A DNA stretch of 8,081 nt, taken from NCBI GenBank assembly GCA_021821585.1, contig JAKACF010000130.1, forward strand, positions 1 to 8,081. Reading direction: 5' to 3'. Both the position numbers and the translations under genes were made by a program. Source of the DNA: Actinomycetes bacterium. Lineage in GTDB: Bacteria; Actinomycetota; Acidimicrobiia; Acidimicrobiales; Bog-793. The notes under the pieces are model-generated. The model searched no databases. It saw only the letters and a program-made list of their open reading frames with translations, and was not told the origin of the DNA. The first letter of the stretch is position 1. Each line of letters opens with the position of its first letter. This document shows, piece by piece, positions 1-5,759 of this stretch.

Positions 1-418
1 CGTCGTCGGTGACCACAGCCGCCGGCTCCGCGTCCTGCAGGATGTGGGTGAGCTCCCGCGAGGTGTAGGCGGTGTTGGCCGGCACCACGACGAGGCCGAG
101 GCGGAGAGCGGCGAGGTGGGCGACGACGAGGGTGGACGAGGGTGCCGCCGACATCACGACGCGGTCAGCGCGGCTGAGGCCCCGTGCCGCCATCGCTGCC
201 GCCCACGAGCGGCTCTCCTCCTCGAGCTCCGCGGCCGTCATCCACCCGCGCTCGTCGTCGAAGAGGACGGGGGACTCCGGGCGCGCCGCCGCCAGGCCCG
301 CCCAGCGCCGGGGAAGGCTGCGGTGCGCGAGCAGGTCGGTCGCCGGCACGGCTCGAAGACTAGGGCTCTCGACGTCGCCCCCGACGCTGACGAGGCGCGG
401 CGGCTCAGCCCCGGACAT
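1..418 (-). CDS. Acyl-CoA synthetase-like AMP-dependent ligase, N-terminal part (runs off window)
   Basis: The reverse strand is open from here off the left edge, so only the first ~139 residues are present. They resemble the N-terminal region of the ANL (acyl-CoA synthetase/AMP-ligase) superfamily: a 'FDDERGWMTAAELEE' stretch like the usual 'DG..TYAEL' opening, then 'RGLSRADRVVMSAAPS', then 'AALRLGLVVVPANTAYTSREL' split over the familiar G-A-V-x-V-P-x-N-T-x-Y block, and 'HILQDAEPAAVVTDD'. The N-T-x-Y-T-x-x-E-L pattern recalls malonyl/medium-chain acyl-CoA synthetases. Such enzymes adenylate a carboxylic acid with ATP and transfer it to CoA in the cytoplasm. The AMP-binding P-loop and catalytic motifs lie outside the window, so substrate and activity cannot be judged. 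The ATG at 418 is chosen because GGAG lies 7 nt upstream (426-429); an ATG at 508 in the same frame has no good ribosome site. It follows the VOC gene on the same strand and may be cotranscribed. Confidence 0.82.
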   Translation of the reverse strand, partial: MSGAEPPRLVSVGGDVESPSLRAVPATDLLAHRSLPRRWAGLAAARPESPVLFDDERGWMTAAELEEESRSWAAAMAARGLSRADRVVMSAAPSSTLVVAHLAALRLGLVVVPANTAYTSRELTHILQDAEPAAVVTDD

Positions 419-519
419 CCTGCGGCTCCAGCGAGCAGCGTCGTGGCTGCTCGGGTGGTCGCCGCCGAGCCCGGGCAGCCACGGGCCGGCCGGGCGGGAT
501 CGAGCCATCCCGGCGCGAG

Positions 520-1113
520 CTAGCCGCCGTTCGGTCTGTCGCCCCGGCGCAGGGACCCGCGTGCGGGGCCGTGCAGCATCCACCGGTGGGAGAAGGGGTC
601 CCGTATCACTGCGGCACGCCCGTGCGGCTGATCGGCAGGTGCCCGCTCGAGGGCGGCGCCGAGGTCCAGCGCCCGCTCGAGCACCTCGTCGACATCGCCG
701 ACCTCGAGGACGAGCGAGACCGTCGCAGCGGCGCCCGGCACCGGCGCGGCGACGTGGTGTTCGGGCGACTCGTCGCTCACATAGATGCGCCCCCCACCGA
801 TCTCGAGCACCGCGTGGCCGATGTGCCCGTCCTCCATGACGATCGGCTCCGCCACCAGGCGGCTGCCGAACGCGGCCCCGTACCAGGCGATGGCCGCCCT
901 CGCGTCGCCGACGGCGAGATAGGCGGTCACGGCCGACGCGGCGCGGTCTGCCACAACGCGGGCCGGTGACGGGACCGGGGCGACCTCCTCACGCCCGAGC
1001 GCCCGCTGTCTGCTCAGCTCCTCCTCGATGCTGGCGCGAAGAGCCGCCGCGAAGCGCGGATCGGGATCGCGCACCGCCGCCGGGCGCCGCAGCTCCTCGA
1101 ACCGGTCACTCAT
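520..1113 (-). CDS. VOC (glyoxalase-fold) protein paired with ECF sigma factor
   Basis: A 197-residue protein in two parts. Residues 62-182 form one VOC/PhnB-like domain: 'AYLAVGDARAAIAWYGAAFGS' is the classic first beta-alpha unit, 'HAVLEIGGGRIYVSDE' the second strand pair, and 'GRAAVIRDPFSHRWML' the closing strand. Residues 1-45 are a charged helical segment ('FEELRRPAAVRDPDPRFAAALRASIEEEL') that is not part of the VOC fold; similar leaders occur on actinobacterial VOC proteins encoded beside sigma factors (recalled, not searched). VOC proteins of this type include metal-dependent enzymes and ligand-binding or resistance proteins, so the reaction is unknown. The start is the ATG at 1113, inside the end of the sigma gene (8-bp overlap, ATGAGTGA), suggesting translational coupling. 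The frame remains open upstream to 1260, but that part lies wholly within the sigma gene. A partner or regulator of the sigma factor is plausible but unproven. Confidence 0.85.
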   Translation of the reverse strand: MSDRFEELRRPAAVRDPDPRFAAALRASIEEELSRQRALGREEVAPVPSPARVVADRAASAVTAYLAVGDARAAIAWYGAAFGSRLVAEPIVMEDGHIGHAVLEIGGGRIYVSDESPEHHVAAPVPGAAATVSLVLEVGDVDEVLERALDLGAALERAPADQPHGRAAVIRDPFSHRWMLHGPARGSLRRGDRPNGG

Positions 1114-1600
1114 CGTCGGTGCCGTTCTCGAGGTAGGCAGCCTTGAAGGAGCGGCGGGCGCGGGCGAGCAGGGACTCGGCTCCGTGCTCGGACCGGCCGA
1201 CCAGGCGAGCCACCTCCGAGACGGGAAGGTCGTCGACGTAGCGGAAGGTGAGGGCCGCACGGTGGTCGGCCGGCAGGGCGGCGAGGACCGCCTCCGCCCG
1301 GAGGTGGTCGAGCTCGTCGGGCCATGGATCCTGAGCGCCGCGTCCTGCGGCGAGGGGGGCGGCCAGCTCGGCGAGGCGACGGCGCTCCCGGTCCTGCCGC
1401 CGCCAGTGGTCGAGGAGCTTGTGACGGGCGACGCCGAGGATCCACGCCGGGGTGAGGGGCTGTCCCGTCGAGGCCGCTGCCGCCAGCCAGGTCTCGGAGG
1501 TGAGCTCCTCGGCGGTCTCGACGTGCCCGCAGCGCGAGAGCAGATAGCCGTAGACGACCGGGAGGGTCTCGTCGTAGAGCTCGAGGAGGTCGCCCGTCAT
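1106..1600 (-). CDS. ECF-type RNA polymerase sigma factor
   Basis: A 164-residue sigma-70 family protein of ECF size. Region 2 spans roughly residues 6-70: 'LYDETLPVVYGYLLSR', 'AEELTSETWLAA' (the core-binding D/E-x-x-Q/E-E-x-F-type helix) and 'WILGVARHKLLDHWRR' (-10 recognition). Region 4 spans about 104-152: 'LAALPADHRAALTFRYVDDL' and the helix-turn-helix 'PVSEVARLVGRSEHGAESLLARARRSFK', which would read the -35 element. No C-terminal SnoaL-like extension and no membrane segment are seen. The ATG at 1600 is chosen because the sigma domain begins there; GGAG lies just 2 nt before it, which is close. The open frame extends further upstream to 1843 but that stretch runs antisense through the protease gene and looks non-coding. 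No classical anti-sigma gene (transmembrane or ZAS-type) follows; the next gene is the VOC protein, overlapping by 8 bp. The target regulon is unknown. Confidence 0.92.
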   Translation of the reverse strand: MTGDLLELYDETLPVVYGYLLSRCGHVETAEELTSETWLAAAASTGQPLTPAWILGVARHKLLDHWRRQDRERRRLAELAAPLAAGRGAQDPWPDELDHLRAEAVLAALPADHRAALTFRYVDDLPVSEVARLVGRSEHGAESLLARARRSFKAAYLENGTDDE

Positions 1601-1703
1601 CGCTCCAATTGCCGCTCGGGGGACCACGGTTCCGTCGCGTGGCCCCTGGCGGGCCCCCGAGGAGGCGTCCCGGTGCCATGCTGGTGCCCACAAGGAGGCA
1701 GCC
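1601..1703. promoter_or_regulatory. Divergent intergenic region, ECF sigma / M48 protease
   Basis: These 103 bp must carry the promoters of both the leftward sigma operon and the rightward protease gene. No convincing -10/-35 pair is visible on either strand. On the reverse strand a GGAACC (1628-1633) resembles an ECF -35 element, but a -10 at normal spacing would lie almost on the sigma start codon, and no CGTC-like -10 is seen there. A clear AAGGAGG at 1692-1698 is the ribosome site of the protease gene. Confidence 0.45.
1692..1698 (+). promoter_or_regulatory. Ribosome binding site of M48 protease
   Basis: AAGGAGG with a 5-nt spacer before the ATG at 1704. It fixes the start of the protease and is a full match to the anti-Shine-Dalgarno core. 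Confidence 0.85.
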
Positions 1704-2723
1704 ATGACGAGCATCGAGCCGGCCCTCAGGTATCCCGGGATCAGCCCGCAGGGCTTCGCCCATCCGGCTGACCGGGCGGCGACGGCGGCCCTGCACTCGG
1801 TGCCGATGCTCGACCGGGCGATCAAGACGCTGACGGAGCTCACCTACGAGCGGCGACTGCGCCAGCTCTTCCTCGGCCGGGCCGTCCGCCTCGGCGAGGA
1901 CCAGCTCCCGGCGATCTGGGCGATGCAGCGTCAGTGCGCCAACACGCTCGATCTCACAACCTGCCCGTCGCTCTACCTCACCCAGGTGCCCGTCGGCAAC
2001 GCGATGACGATCGGGGCCAACCAGCCGGTCACCCTCGTCATGTCGGGCCTCGCCGGTTCCTACAGCGACGACGAGCTCAAGTCGGTGCTCGCCCACGAGA
2101 TGGGCCACGTCCTCGCCGAGCACGTGACGCTCAACACGGCGTTCCAGCTCACCCGCTTGCTGCTGAGCGGGACGCTCAGGGTCCAGCCCCTCGCCGGACT
2201 GCCGCTCCTCGCGCTCTACTACGCCCTCCTCGAGTGGTCGCGGGCCGCCGAGCTCACCGCCGACCGGGCCTCGGCCCTCGTCACCGCCGACCCACAGCTG
2301 CCGTGCCGGACCCTCATGCGGATCGCCGCCGGCCCGGTGGGAGAGATGAACCTCGACGCCTTCATCCGCCAGGCCATGGAGTACGAGCACGAGGACGACC
2401 CCTTCGCGAGGTGGTCCCGCTTCTTCGCCGAGGTCCACACCACGCACCCCTTCCCCGTACGCCGGGTGCGGGAGCTCGTCGAGTGGGTGGCCTCCGGTGA
2501 CTACGACCGTATCCGCTCCGGCCAGTATCTCCGCCGCGGCCAGGAGCCCCCGGCCTCAGCGGAGTTCGACGCCGCCTTCGGCCACTACCGCACCCGGTTC
2601 TCGTCGATCGTCGACCGGGCCGGCAACGGGGTGCAGACCGTCTTCGACCGCGTGAGCTCCTGGCTGGACGGCCGCAACGGAGCGGCCGCCGGCGACGAGG
2701 CGGCGGCGGACTTCGCGAGCTGA
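1704..2723 (+). CDS. M48-family zinc metalloprotease (HtpX/Ste24-like)
   Basis: A 339-residue protein with the M48 signature. The zinc motif HEMGH is at residues 131-135, inside 'SVLAHEMGHVLAEH'. The third zinc ligand is probably E183 in 'AAELTADRASAL', the usual E-x-x-A-D-R block. The downstream 'TTHPFPVRRVREL' (about 247-259) matches the conserved H-P-x-x-x-x-R motif near the end of M48 domains. Upstream, 'TLDLTTCPSLYLTQVPVGNAMTIG' is the N-A-x/A-x-G strand that lines the active site. Such proteases degrade damaged or misfolded, often membrane-associated, proteins. No signal peptide is evident; the only strongly apolar stretches are about 145-178 around the catalytic helices, so it may be cytoplasmic or peripherally membrane-bound instead of a four-helix HtpX. 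The Ala/Glu/Asp-rich tail after residue 320 looks disordered. It is divergent from the ECF sigma gene and may be one of its targets (inference). It is probably transcribed alone. Confidence 0.93.
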   Translation: MTSIEPALRYPGISPQGFAHPADRAATAALHSVPMLDRAIKTLTELTYERRLRQLFLGRAVRLGEDQLPAIWAMQRQCANTLDLTTCPSLYLTQVPVGNAMTIGANQPVTLVMSGLAGSYSDDELKSVLAHEMGHVLAEHVTLNTAFQLTRLLLSGTLRVQPLAGLPLLALYYALLEWSRAAELTADRASALVTADPQLPCRTLMRIAAGPVGEMNLDAFIRQAMEYEHEDDPFARWSRFFAEVHTTHPFPVRRVRELVEWVASGDYDRIRSGQYLRRGQEPPASAEFDAAFGHYRTRFSSIVDRAGNGVQTVFDRVSSWLDGRNGAAAGDEAAADFAS

Positions 2724-2726
2724 GCT

Positions 2727-2787
2727 CCCGAGCCCCCGTCTCCCGACTCAGGACCAGGTGCGTCTGCCCGGGAGCGGGCGGCTCGGG
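2727..2787. terminator. Possible bidirectional terminator between protease and CapA gene
   Basis: CCCGAGCC (2727-2734) can pair perfectly with GGCTCGGG (2780-2787), and a smaller hairpin GCCCG-GGAG-CGGGC (2766-2779) sits inside the loop. It lies in the 82-bp gap between two convergent stop codons, where a shared terminator is expected. There is no T-tract on either side and the outer loop is long, so the call is tentative. Confidence 0.35.
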
Positions 2788-2805
2788 TTGCAGGCGATGG
2801 CGCGG

Positions 2806-3792
2806 CTAGGCGCCGGGCGACCACTCGATCACGAGGCGTCCCTCCCGCGCGAGGACCTCGGTCCCGAAGGCGGCACAGCGCTGCCGGAACCGCTCGGCGA
2901 CGACCGCCGACTCTCCTCCTCGGGCGAGACGCGTGAAGCAGTACTCGAGCCGGAGGGGGACCGCCTCGAGGCGGATCGGCACGTCGCCCTCGAAGGTGAG
3001 GAAGAAGGCGAGGCCGAGGTCGTTCCGCTCCACGGGGTCGGTGGTGTAGTCGTCGAGGAAGTCGCCGAGGTCGTAGAGGACCCGCCCGGCGACGCCCTGG
3101 AGGACGTGAGCGGAGTGGCCGGCGACGACGGTCGCCCCCGCCCCGGCGAGCGCCGCGCCGGCCGCTCGCACGTAGGCGAGCGGCTCGTGCACCATGTTCG
3201 GCCCCCAGTGGGGCGAGGCGAGGACAGGGCCGCCCGCCCCGGCCACCGCCTCGGCGAGCCAGTCCGGGATCCCCGCCCGGAGCGGCGCATAGGCGATGCC
3301 GGGCCGATCCGGGCCGGCCGCGTACTCGGCGGGGTGGTCGCCGACGGCGACGACGGTGAGGTCGAAGTCGCCCCGGTGGAGGACCGCCGGCTGGCGGGCC
3401 GACCGCTCGTCCTCGCCCGCCCCGGTGGCGGCGATGCCGGCTTTGTCGAGATGGGCGAGGGTGTCGACGAGGGCGTCGGGGCCGAAGTCGAGCGCGTGGT
3501 TGTTGGCGAGCGTCACACAGTCGACGCCGATGCGGGCGAGCACCTCGGCCGCGAGCGGTGGCGCGCGGAAGAAGAACGGCTTGCCCGGCATCGCGAACGG
3601 CTCGCCCCGCTCGGAGATGGCGCACTCGAGGTTGGCGACGACGAGGTCGGCCTCCCCGAGTTGCTCGATCACCTCCTCGGCGACCGGGAGGCGGTCCGGT
3701 TCGGCGTCCAGGCGCTCGCCGACCCTGCGCCCGAGCATCGTGTCGCCGAGCAGGGCGACCGTCGTCGACGCGCCTCGCGACTGCGCCGTCAT
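2806..3792 (-). CDS. CapA-family (PGA_cap) metallophosphatase-like protein
   Basis: A 328-residue protein with the ordered motifs of the CapA/PGA_cap family, which has a calcineurin-like metallophosphatase fold: 'GDTMLGR' at 16-22, 'NLECAIS' at 54-60, 'NNHALDFG' at 97-104, 'SPHWGPN' at 193-199, 'GHSAHVLQG' at 225-233 and 'YDLGDFLDDY' at 240-249. The Asp, Asn and His residues of these blocks are those expected to bind a di-metal centre. CapA was named for poly-gamma-glutamate capsule synthesis in Bacillus, but no capBCE partners are present here and the true substrate of stand-alone members is generally unknown. There is no signal peptide or membrane anchor: the fold begins within the first 15 residues, so the protein is probably cytoplasmic. 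The ATG at 3792 has GGGAG 7 nt upstream (3800-3804). It is divergent from the DUF2267 operon; a CapA-like protein (Rv0574c) also lies near the Rv0571c fusion in M. tuberculosis. Confidence 0.9.
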   Translation of the reverse strand: MTAQSRGASTTVALLGDTMLGRRVGERLDAEPDRLPVAEEVIEQLGEADLVVANLECAISERGEPFAMPGKPFFFRAPPLAAEVLARIGVDCVTLANNHALDFGPDALVDTLAHLDKAGIAATGAGEDERSARQPAVLHRGDFDLTVVAVGDHPAEYAAGPDRPGIAYAPLRAGIPDWLAEAVAGAGGPVLASPHWGPNMVHEPLAYVRAAGAALAGAGATVVAGHSAHVLQGVAGRVLYDLGDFLDDYTTDPVERNDLGLAFFLTFEGDVPIRLEAVPLRLEYCFTRLARGGESAVVAERFRQRCAAFGTEVLAREGRLVIEWSPGA

Positions 3793-3883
3793 CGCGGTTC
3801 TCCCATGCGGGGGAGCCTGCAGCGGACCGGGACGGGCCGCTAGGGCCGAACGGCACCGTGGCGCGGGATCCGATCATGGGTCC

Positions 3884-3923
3884 TTCGGCACTGTGTCCGG
3901 ACAGCCGGCCGGCTCAGGCTGAG
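3884..3923. promoter_or_regulatory. Chained palindromes, candidate operator (weak DosR-box resemblance)
   Basis: TTCGGCACT (3884-3892) matches the left half of the mycobacterial DosR box, TTSGGGACT, at 8 of 9 positions. TGTCCGGAC (3894-3902) matches the right half, AGTCCCSAA, at 6 of 9, with a 1-nt instead of a 2-nt spacer. It overlaps the perfect palindromes at 3894-3903 and 3903-3914. The site is centred almost exactly between the two divergent genes. In DNA this GC-rich such partial matches may arise by chance, so it is only a candidate. Confidence 0.3.
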
Positions 3924-3980
3924 GCTGTGAGCGTCCCCGACACGGCGCCGGTCACGAGCTGGCTCCGGTGGGGGAGCACG

Positions 3981-3987
3981 AAGGAGG
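3981..3987 (+). promoter_or_regulatory. Ribosome binding site selecting a GTG start
   Basis: AAGGAGG with a 7-nt spacer before GTG at 3995. It lies downstream of an in-frame ATG at 3968 and therefore decides in favour of the GTG start for the DUF2267 gene. Confidence 0.85.
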
Positions 3988-3994
3988 TGTCGTC

Positions 3995-4411
3995 GTGAGC
4001 CACGGCCTGGAGGTCATCGACCGGACGGTCGAGAAGACCTACGAATGGTTGGACGAGATCGCTCGGCGGGATCTGCTCGACGAGCCGCACCGCGCCTACC
4101 AGGTGCTGCGGGCGGTGCTGCACGCGTTGCGCGACCGCCTCGAGCCCGACGTGGCCGCCCACCTGGCGGCCCAGCTGCCGCTGCTCGTCCGCGGCCTGTT
4201 CTACGAGGGCTGGGACCCCTCGAGCACCCCGATGCGCCTCTCGCTCGCCGAGTTCCTCGGGCGGGTCGAGAGCGAGGCAGGGCTGAAGGGCCCGAGCGAG
4301 GCGGAGGACGCCGCCCGGGCGGTGCTCTCGCTGTTGCGCGACGACCTCGGTCAGGGCACGGTCGACCATCTCGTCTCGGTGCTGCCGCGCGAGTTCGCCG
4401 ACCTCGTCTGA
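3995..4411 (+). CDS. DUF2267 domain protein
   Basis: A 138-residue, mostly helical soluble protein made almost entirely of one DUF2267 domain. Typical blocks are 'TYEWLDEIARRDLLDEPHRAY' (11-35), 'VLRAVLHALRDRLEPDVAAHLAAQLPLLVRG' split across 38-67, 'LFYEGWDPSSTP' (68-79, the conserved Y-x-G-W/F loop), and a second helical repeat 'ARAVLSLLRDDLGQG' to 'HLVSVLPREFADLV' (107-138). The function of the family is unknown. DUF2267 genes often occur with stress-associated genes in soil bacteria and actinobacteria (general knowledge). The GTG start at 3995 is supported by a strong ribosome site. It is the first gene of a three-gene operon: the next gene begins 10 bp after its stop. No signal peptide, metal motif or membrane segment is seen. 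Confidence 0.88.
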   Translation: MSHGLEVIDRTVEKTYEWLDEIARRDLLDEPHRAYQVLRAVLHALRDRLEPDVAAHLAAQLPLLVRGLFYEGWDPSSTPMRLSLAEFLGRVESEAGLKGPSEAEDAARAVLSLLRDDLGQGTVDHLVSVLPREFADLV

Positions 4412-4421
4412 GGACACGTCG

Positions 4422-5759
4422 ATGCAGACGGCTGTCGTGGTCTTCGAGGACCGGCGCGATGCCGGGCGCAGGCTCGCCGCCGCGCTGGCGGGCCTCAGGG
4501 GTGAGGACGTCGTCGTGCTGGGACTGCCCCGCGGGGGGATCCCGGTGGCTTTCGAGGTCGCCCGTGGGCTCGATGCCCCGCTCGACGCCCTCGTCGTGCG
4601 GAAGCTCGGGGTGCCCTTCGAGCCCGAGCTCGGGATGGGGGCCGTCGGCGAGGGTGGGGTGACCGTCGTCAACGAGACTGTGGTGCAGGGAGCCGGGGTG
4701 AGCGAGGAGACGCTCGAAGAGGTCGAGGCGCGCGAGCGGACCGAGGTGGCCAGGCGTTCGGCCCGCCTGCGAGCGGTGCGCCCGGAGGTGCCCCTCTCGG
4801 GAAGGACGGCGGTCGTCGTGGACGACGGGCTCGCCACCGGTTCGACGGCGAGGGCGGCCTGCACCCTGGCGAGGGCGAAGGGCGCCCGCCGGGTGGTGCT
4901 CGCCGTCCCGGTGGCGGCCGAGAGCTCGGCCGCCTCCCTCCGGGACGAGGCCGACGAGGTGGTCGTGCTCGCCGAGCCGGAGTACTTCCTCGCGATCGGC
5001 CAGTTCTACCGGGACTTCTCCCAGACGAGCGACGCCGAGGTCATCGCCCTCCTCGAGGAGTCCCTCGCTGCCGAGGACGCGCGGGCCCCGTCCCCGGCGC
5101 GTGGAGACCCGCCCCGTGTTGACGAGGAGGTCGAGGTCGTCGCCGCCGGGGTGCGCCTCGCCGGCAGGCTCGTCGTCCCGACCGAGGCGGAGGGCCTGGT
5201 CGTGTTCGCCCACGGCAGCGGCTCGAGCCGCCACAGCCCGCGGAACCGCTTCGTCGCCGGGGTCCTGCAGCAGGCGGGGCTCGGCACGCTGCTGTTCGAC
5301 CTCCTCACCCCCTCCGAGGCGCTCGACCGCTCGAAGGTCTTCGACGTGGAGCTGCTCGGCCGCCGCCTCGGCGAGGTGACCGCCTGGCTCCAGGCGAGAG
5401 AGGAGACCCGGAGCCGTGCGATCGGCTACTTCGGGGCGAGCACGGGGGCTGCCGCAGCCCTCGTGGCCGCGGCCGCACCCGGGGCGCCGGTGGCGGCCAT
5501 CGTCTCGCGCGGCGGCCGGCCCGACCTGGCCGGTCCATGGCTCGCCGAGGTGCGGGCGCCGACCCTTCTCATCGTGGGCGGTGCGGACGACGTCGTCCTG
5601 CGGCTGAACCGCGAGGCCGCCGGGCGGCTCGTGTGCCGCAACGAGCTCTCGGTCGTGCCGGGGGCGACCCACCTGTTCGAGGAGCCGGGAACCCTCGAGG
5701 TGGTGGCCGAGCTGGCGACGAAGTGGTTCATCGAGCACCTTGTGAAGGAGGCACCATGA
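4422..5759 (+). CDS. Phosphoribosyltransferase / alpha-beta hydrolase fusion (Rv0571c-like)
   Basis: A 445-residue two-domain protein. Residues 1 to about 215 are a type I phosphoribosyltransferase domain: 'LGLPRGGIPVAFEVARGL' (33-50), 'VVRKLGVPFEPELGMGAVGEGG' split across 58-79, and the PRPP-binding loop 'VVVDDGLATGSTARA' (131-145). After a linker rich in Pro, Ala and Asp (about 218-235), residues 236-445 are a dienelactone-hydrolase-like alpha/beta hydrolase: oxyanion region 'HGSGSS' (264-269), nucleophile elbow 'FGASTGAA' with S340, acid residue D389 or D390 in 'GGADDVV', and H417 in 'PGATHLFEEPG'. The triad therefore looks intact. The same fusion and length are known from M. tuberculosis Rv0571c, a member of the DosR dormancy regulon; the physiological substrate is not known. 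GAGGA at 4410-4414 lies 7 nt before the ATG. The stop overlaps the next start by 4 bp (ATGA), so it belongs to a tight operon with the DUF2267 and DksA-like genes. Confidence 0.93.
   Translation: MQTAVVVFEDRRDAGRRLAAALAGLRGEDVVVLGLPRGGIPVAFEVARGLDAPLDALVVRKLGVPFEPELGMGAVGEGGVTVVNETVVQGAGVSEETLEEVEARERTEVARRSARLRAVRPEVPLSGRTAVVVDDGLATGSTARAACTLARAKGARRVVLAVPVAAESSAASLRDEADEVVVLAEPEYFLAIGQFYRDFSQTSDAEVIALLEESLAAEDARAPSPARGDPPRVDEEVEVVAAGVRLAGRLVVPTEAEGLVVFAHGSGSSRHSPRNRFVAGVLQQAGLGTLLFDLLTPSEALDRSKVFDVELLGRRLGEVTAWLQAREETRSRAIGYFGASTGAAAALVAAAAPGAPVAAIVSRGGRPDLAGPWLAEVRAPTLLIVGGADDVVLRLNREAAGRLVCRNELSVVPGATHLFEEPGTLEVVAELATKWFIEHLVKEAP
5745..5751 (+). promoter_or_regulatory. Ribosome binding site within the end of the fusion gene
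   Basis: AAGGAGG, 4 nt before the ATG at 5756, inside the last codons of the upstream gene. It fixes the start of the TraR/DksA-like protein and supports coupled translation through the ATGA overlap. Confidence 0.85.

Larger units (their letters stand above)
3793..3994. promoter_or_regulatory. Divergent promoter region, CapA gene / DUF2267 operon
   Basis: A 202-bp gap between two divergent starts. No clear sigma-70-type hexamers are visible. It is rich in short inverted repeats: GCCGAACGGC (3845-3854), TGTCCGGACA (3894-3903), AGCCGGCCGGCT (3903-3914) and CTCAG-G-CTGAG (3913-3923). The last three are chained end to end near the midpoint, a layout suited to a regulator binding between two promoters. 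The rightward ribosome site AAGGAGG is at 3981-3987 and the leftward GGGAG at 3800-3804. Confidence 0.55.

Noticed and set aside
419..508. Upstream ATG at 508 for the acyl-CoA synthetase
   Set aside because: It has no ribosome site and adds 30 residues without family resemblance, while the ATG at 418 has GGAG at correct spacing. It cannot be fully excluded.
72..839. Plus-strand open frames at the left end
   Set aside because: They are Arg/Ala-rich with no domain and lie opposite the acyl-CoA synthetase and VOC genes, whose translations are clearly protein-like.
1114..1260. Longer start for the VOC gene at 1260
   Set aside because: The additional 49 codons lie fully inside the sigma gene and read as Ser/Pro-rich noise; the recognisable leader begins at 1113.
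1628..1633. GGAACC on the minus strand as an autoregulatory ECF -35 element
   Set aside because: A -10 at normal spacing would fall at the sigma start codon and no matching -10 sequence is present.
1601..1843. Longer start for the sigma gene at 1843
   Set aside because: It would run antisense into the protease gene and past its ribosome site; the added residues do not resemble a sigma domain.
1110..2447. A 445-codon minus-strand open frame across the protease and sigma genes
   Set aside because: It is antisense to the M48 gene and out of frame with the sigma gene, with no domain. The composition is that of a GC-rich shadow frame.
2585..3877. A 430-codon minus-strand frame overlapping the CapA gene
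   Set aside because: It is out of frame with the CapA protein, which has clear motifs; the translation is Arg/Gly/Pro low complexity.
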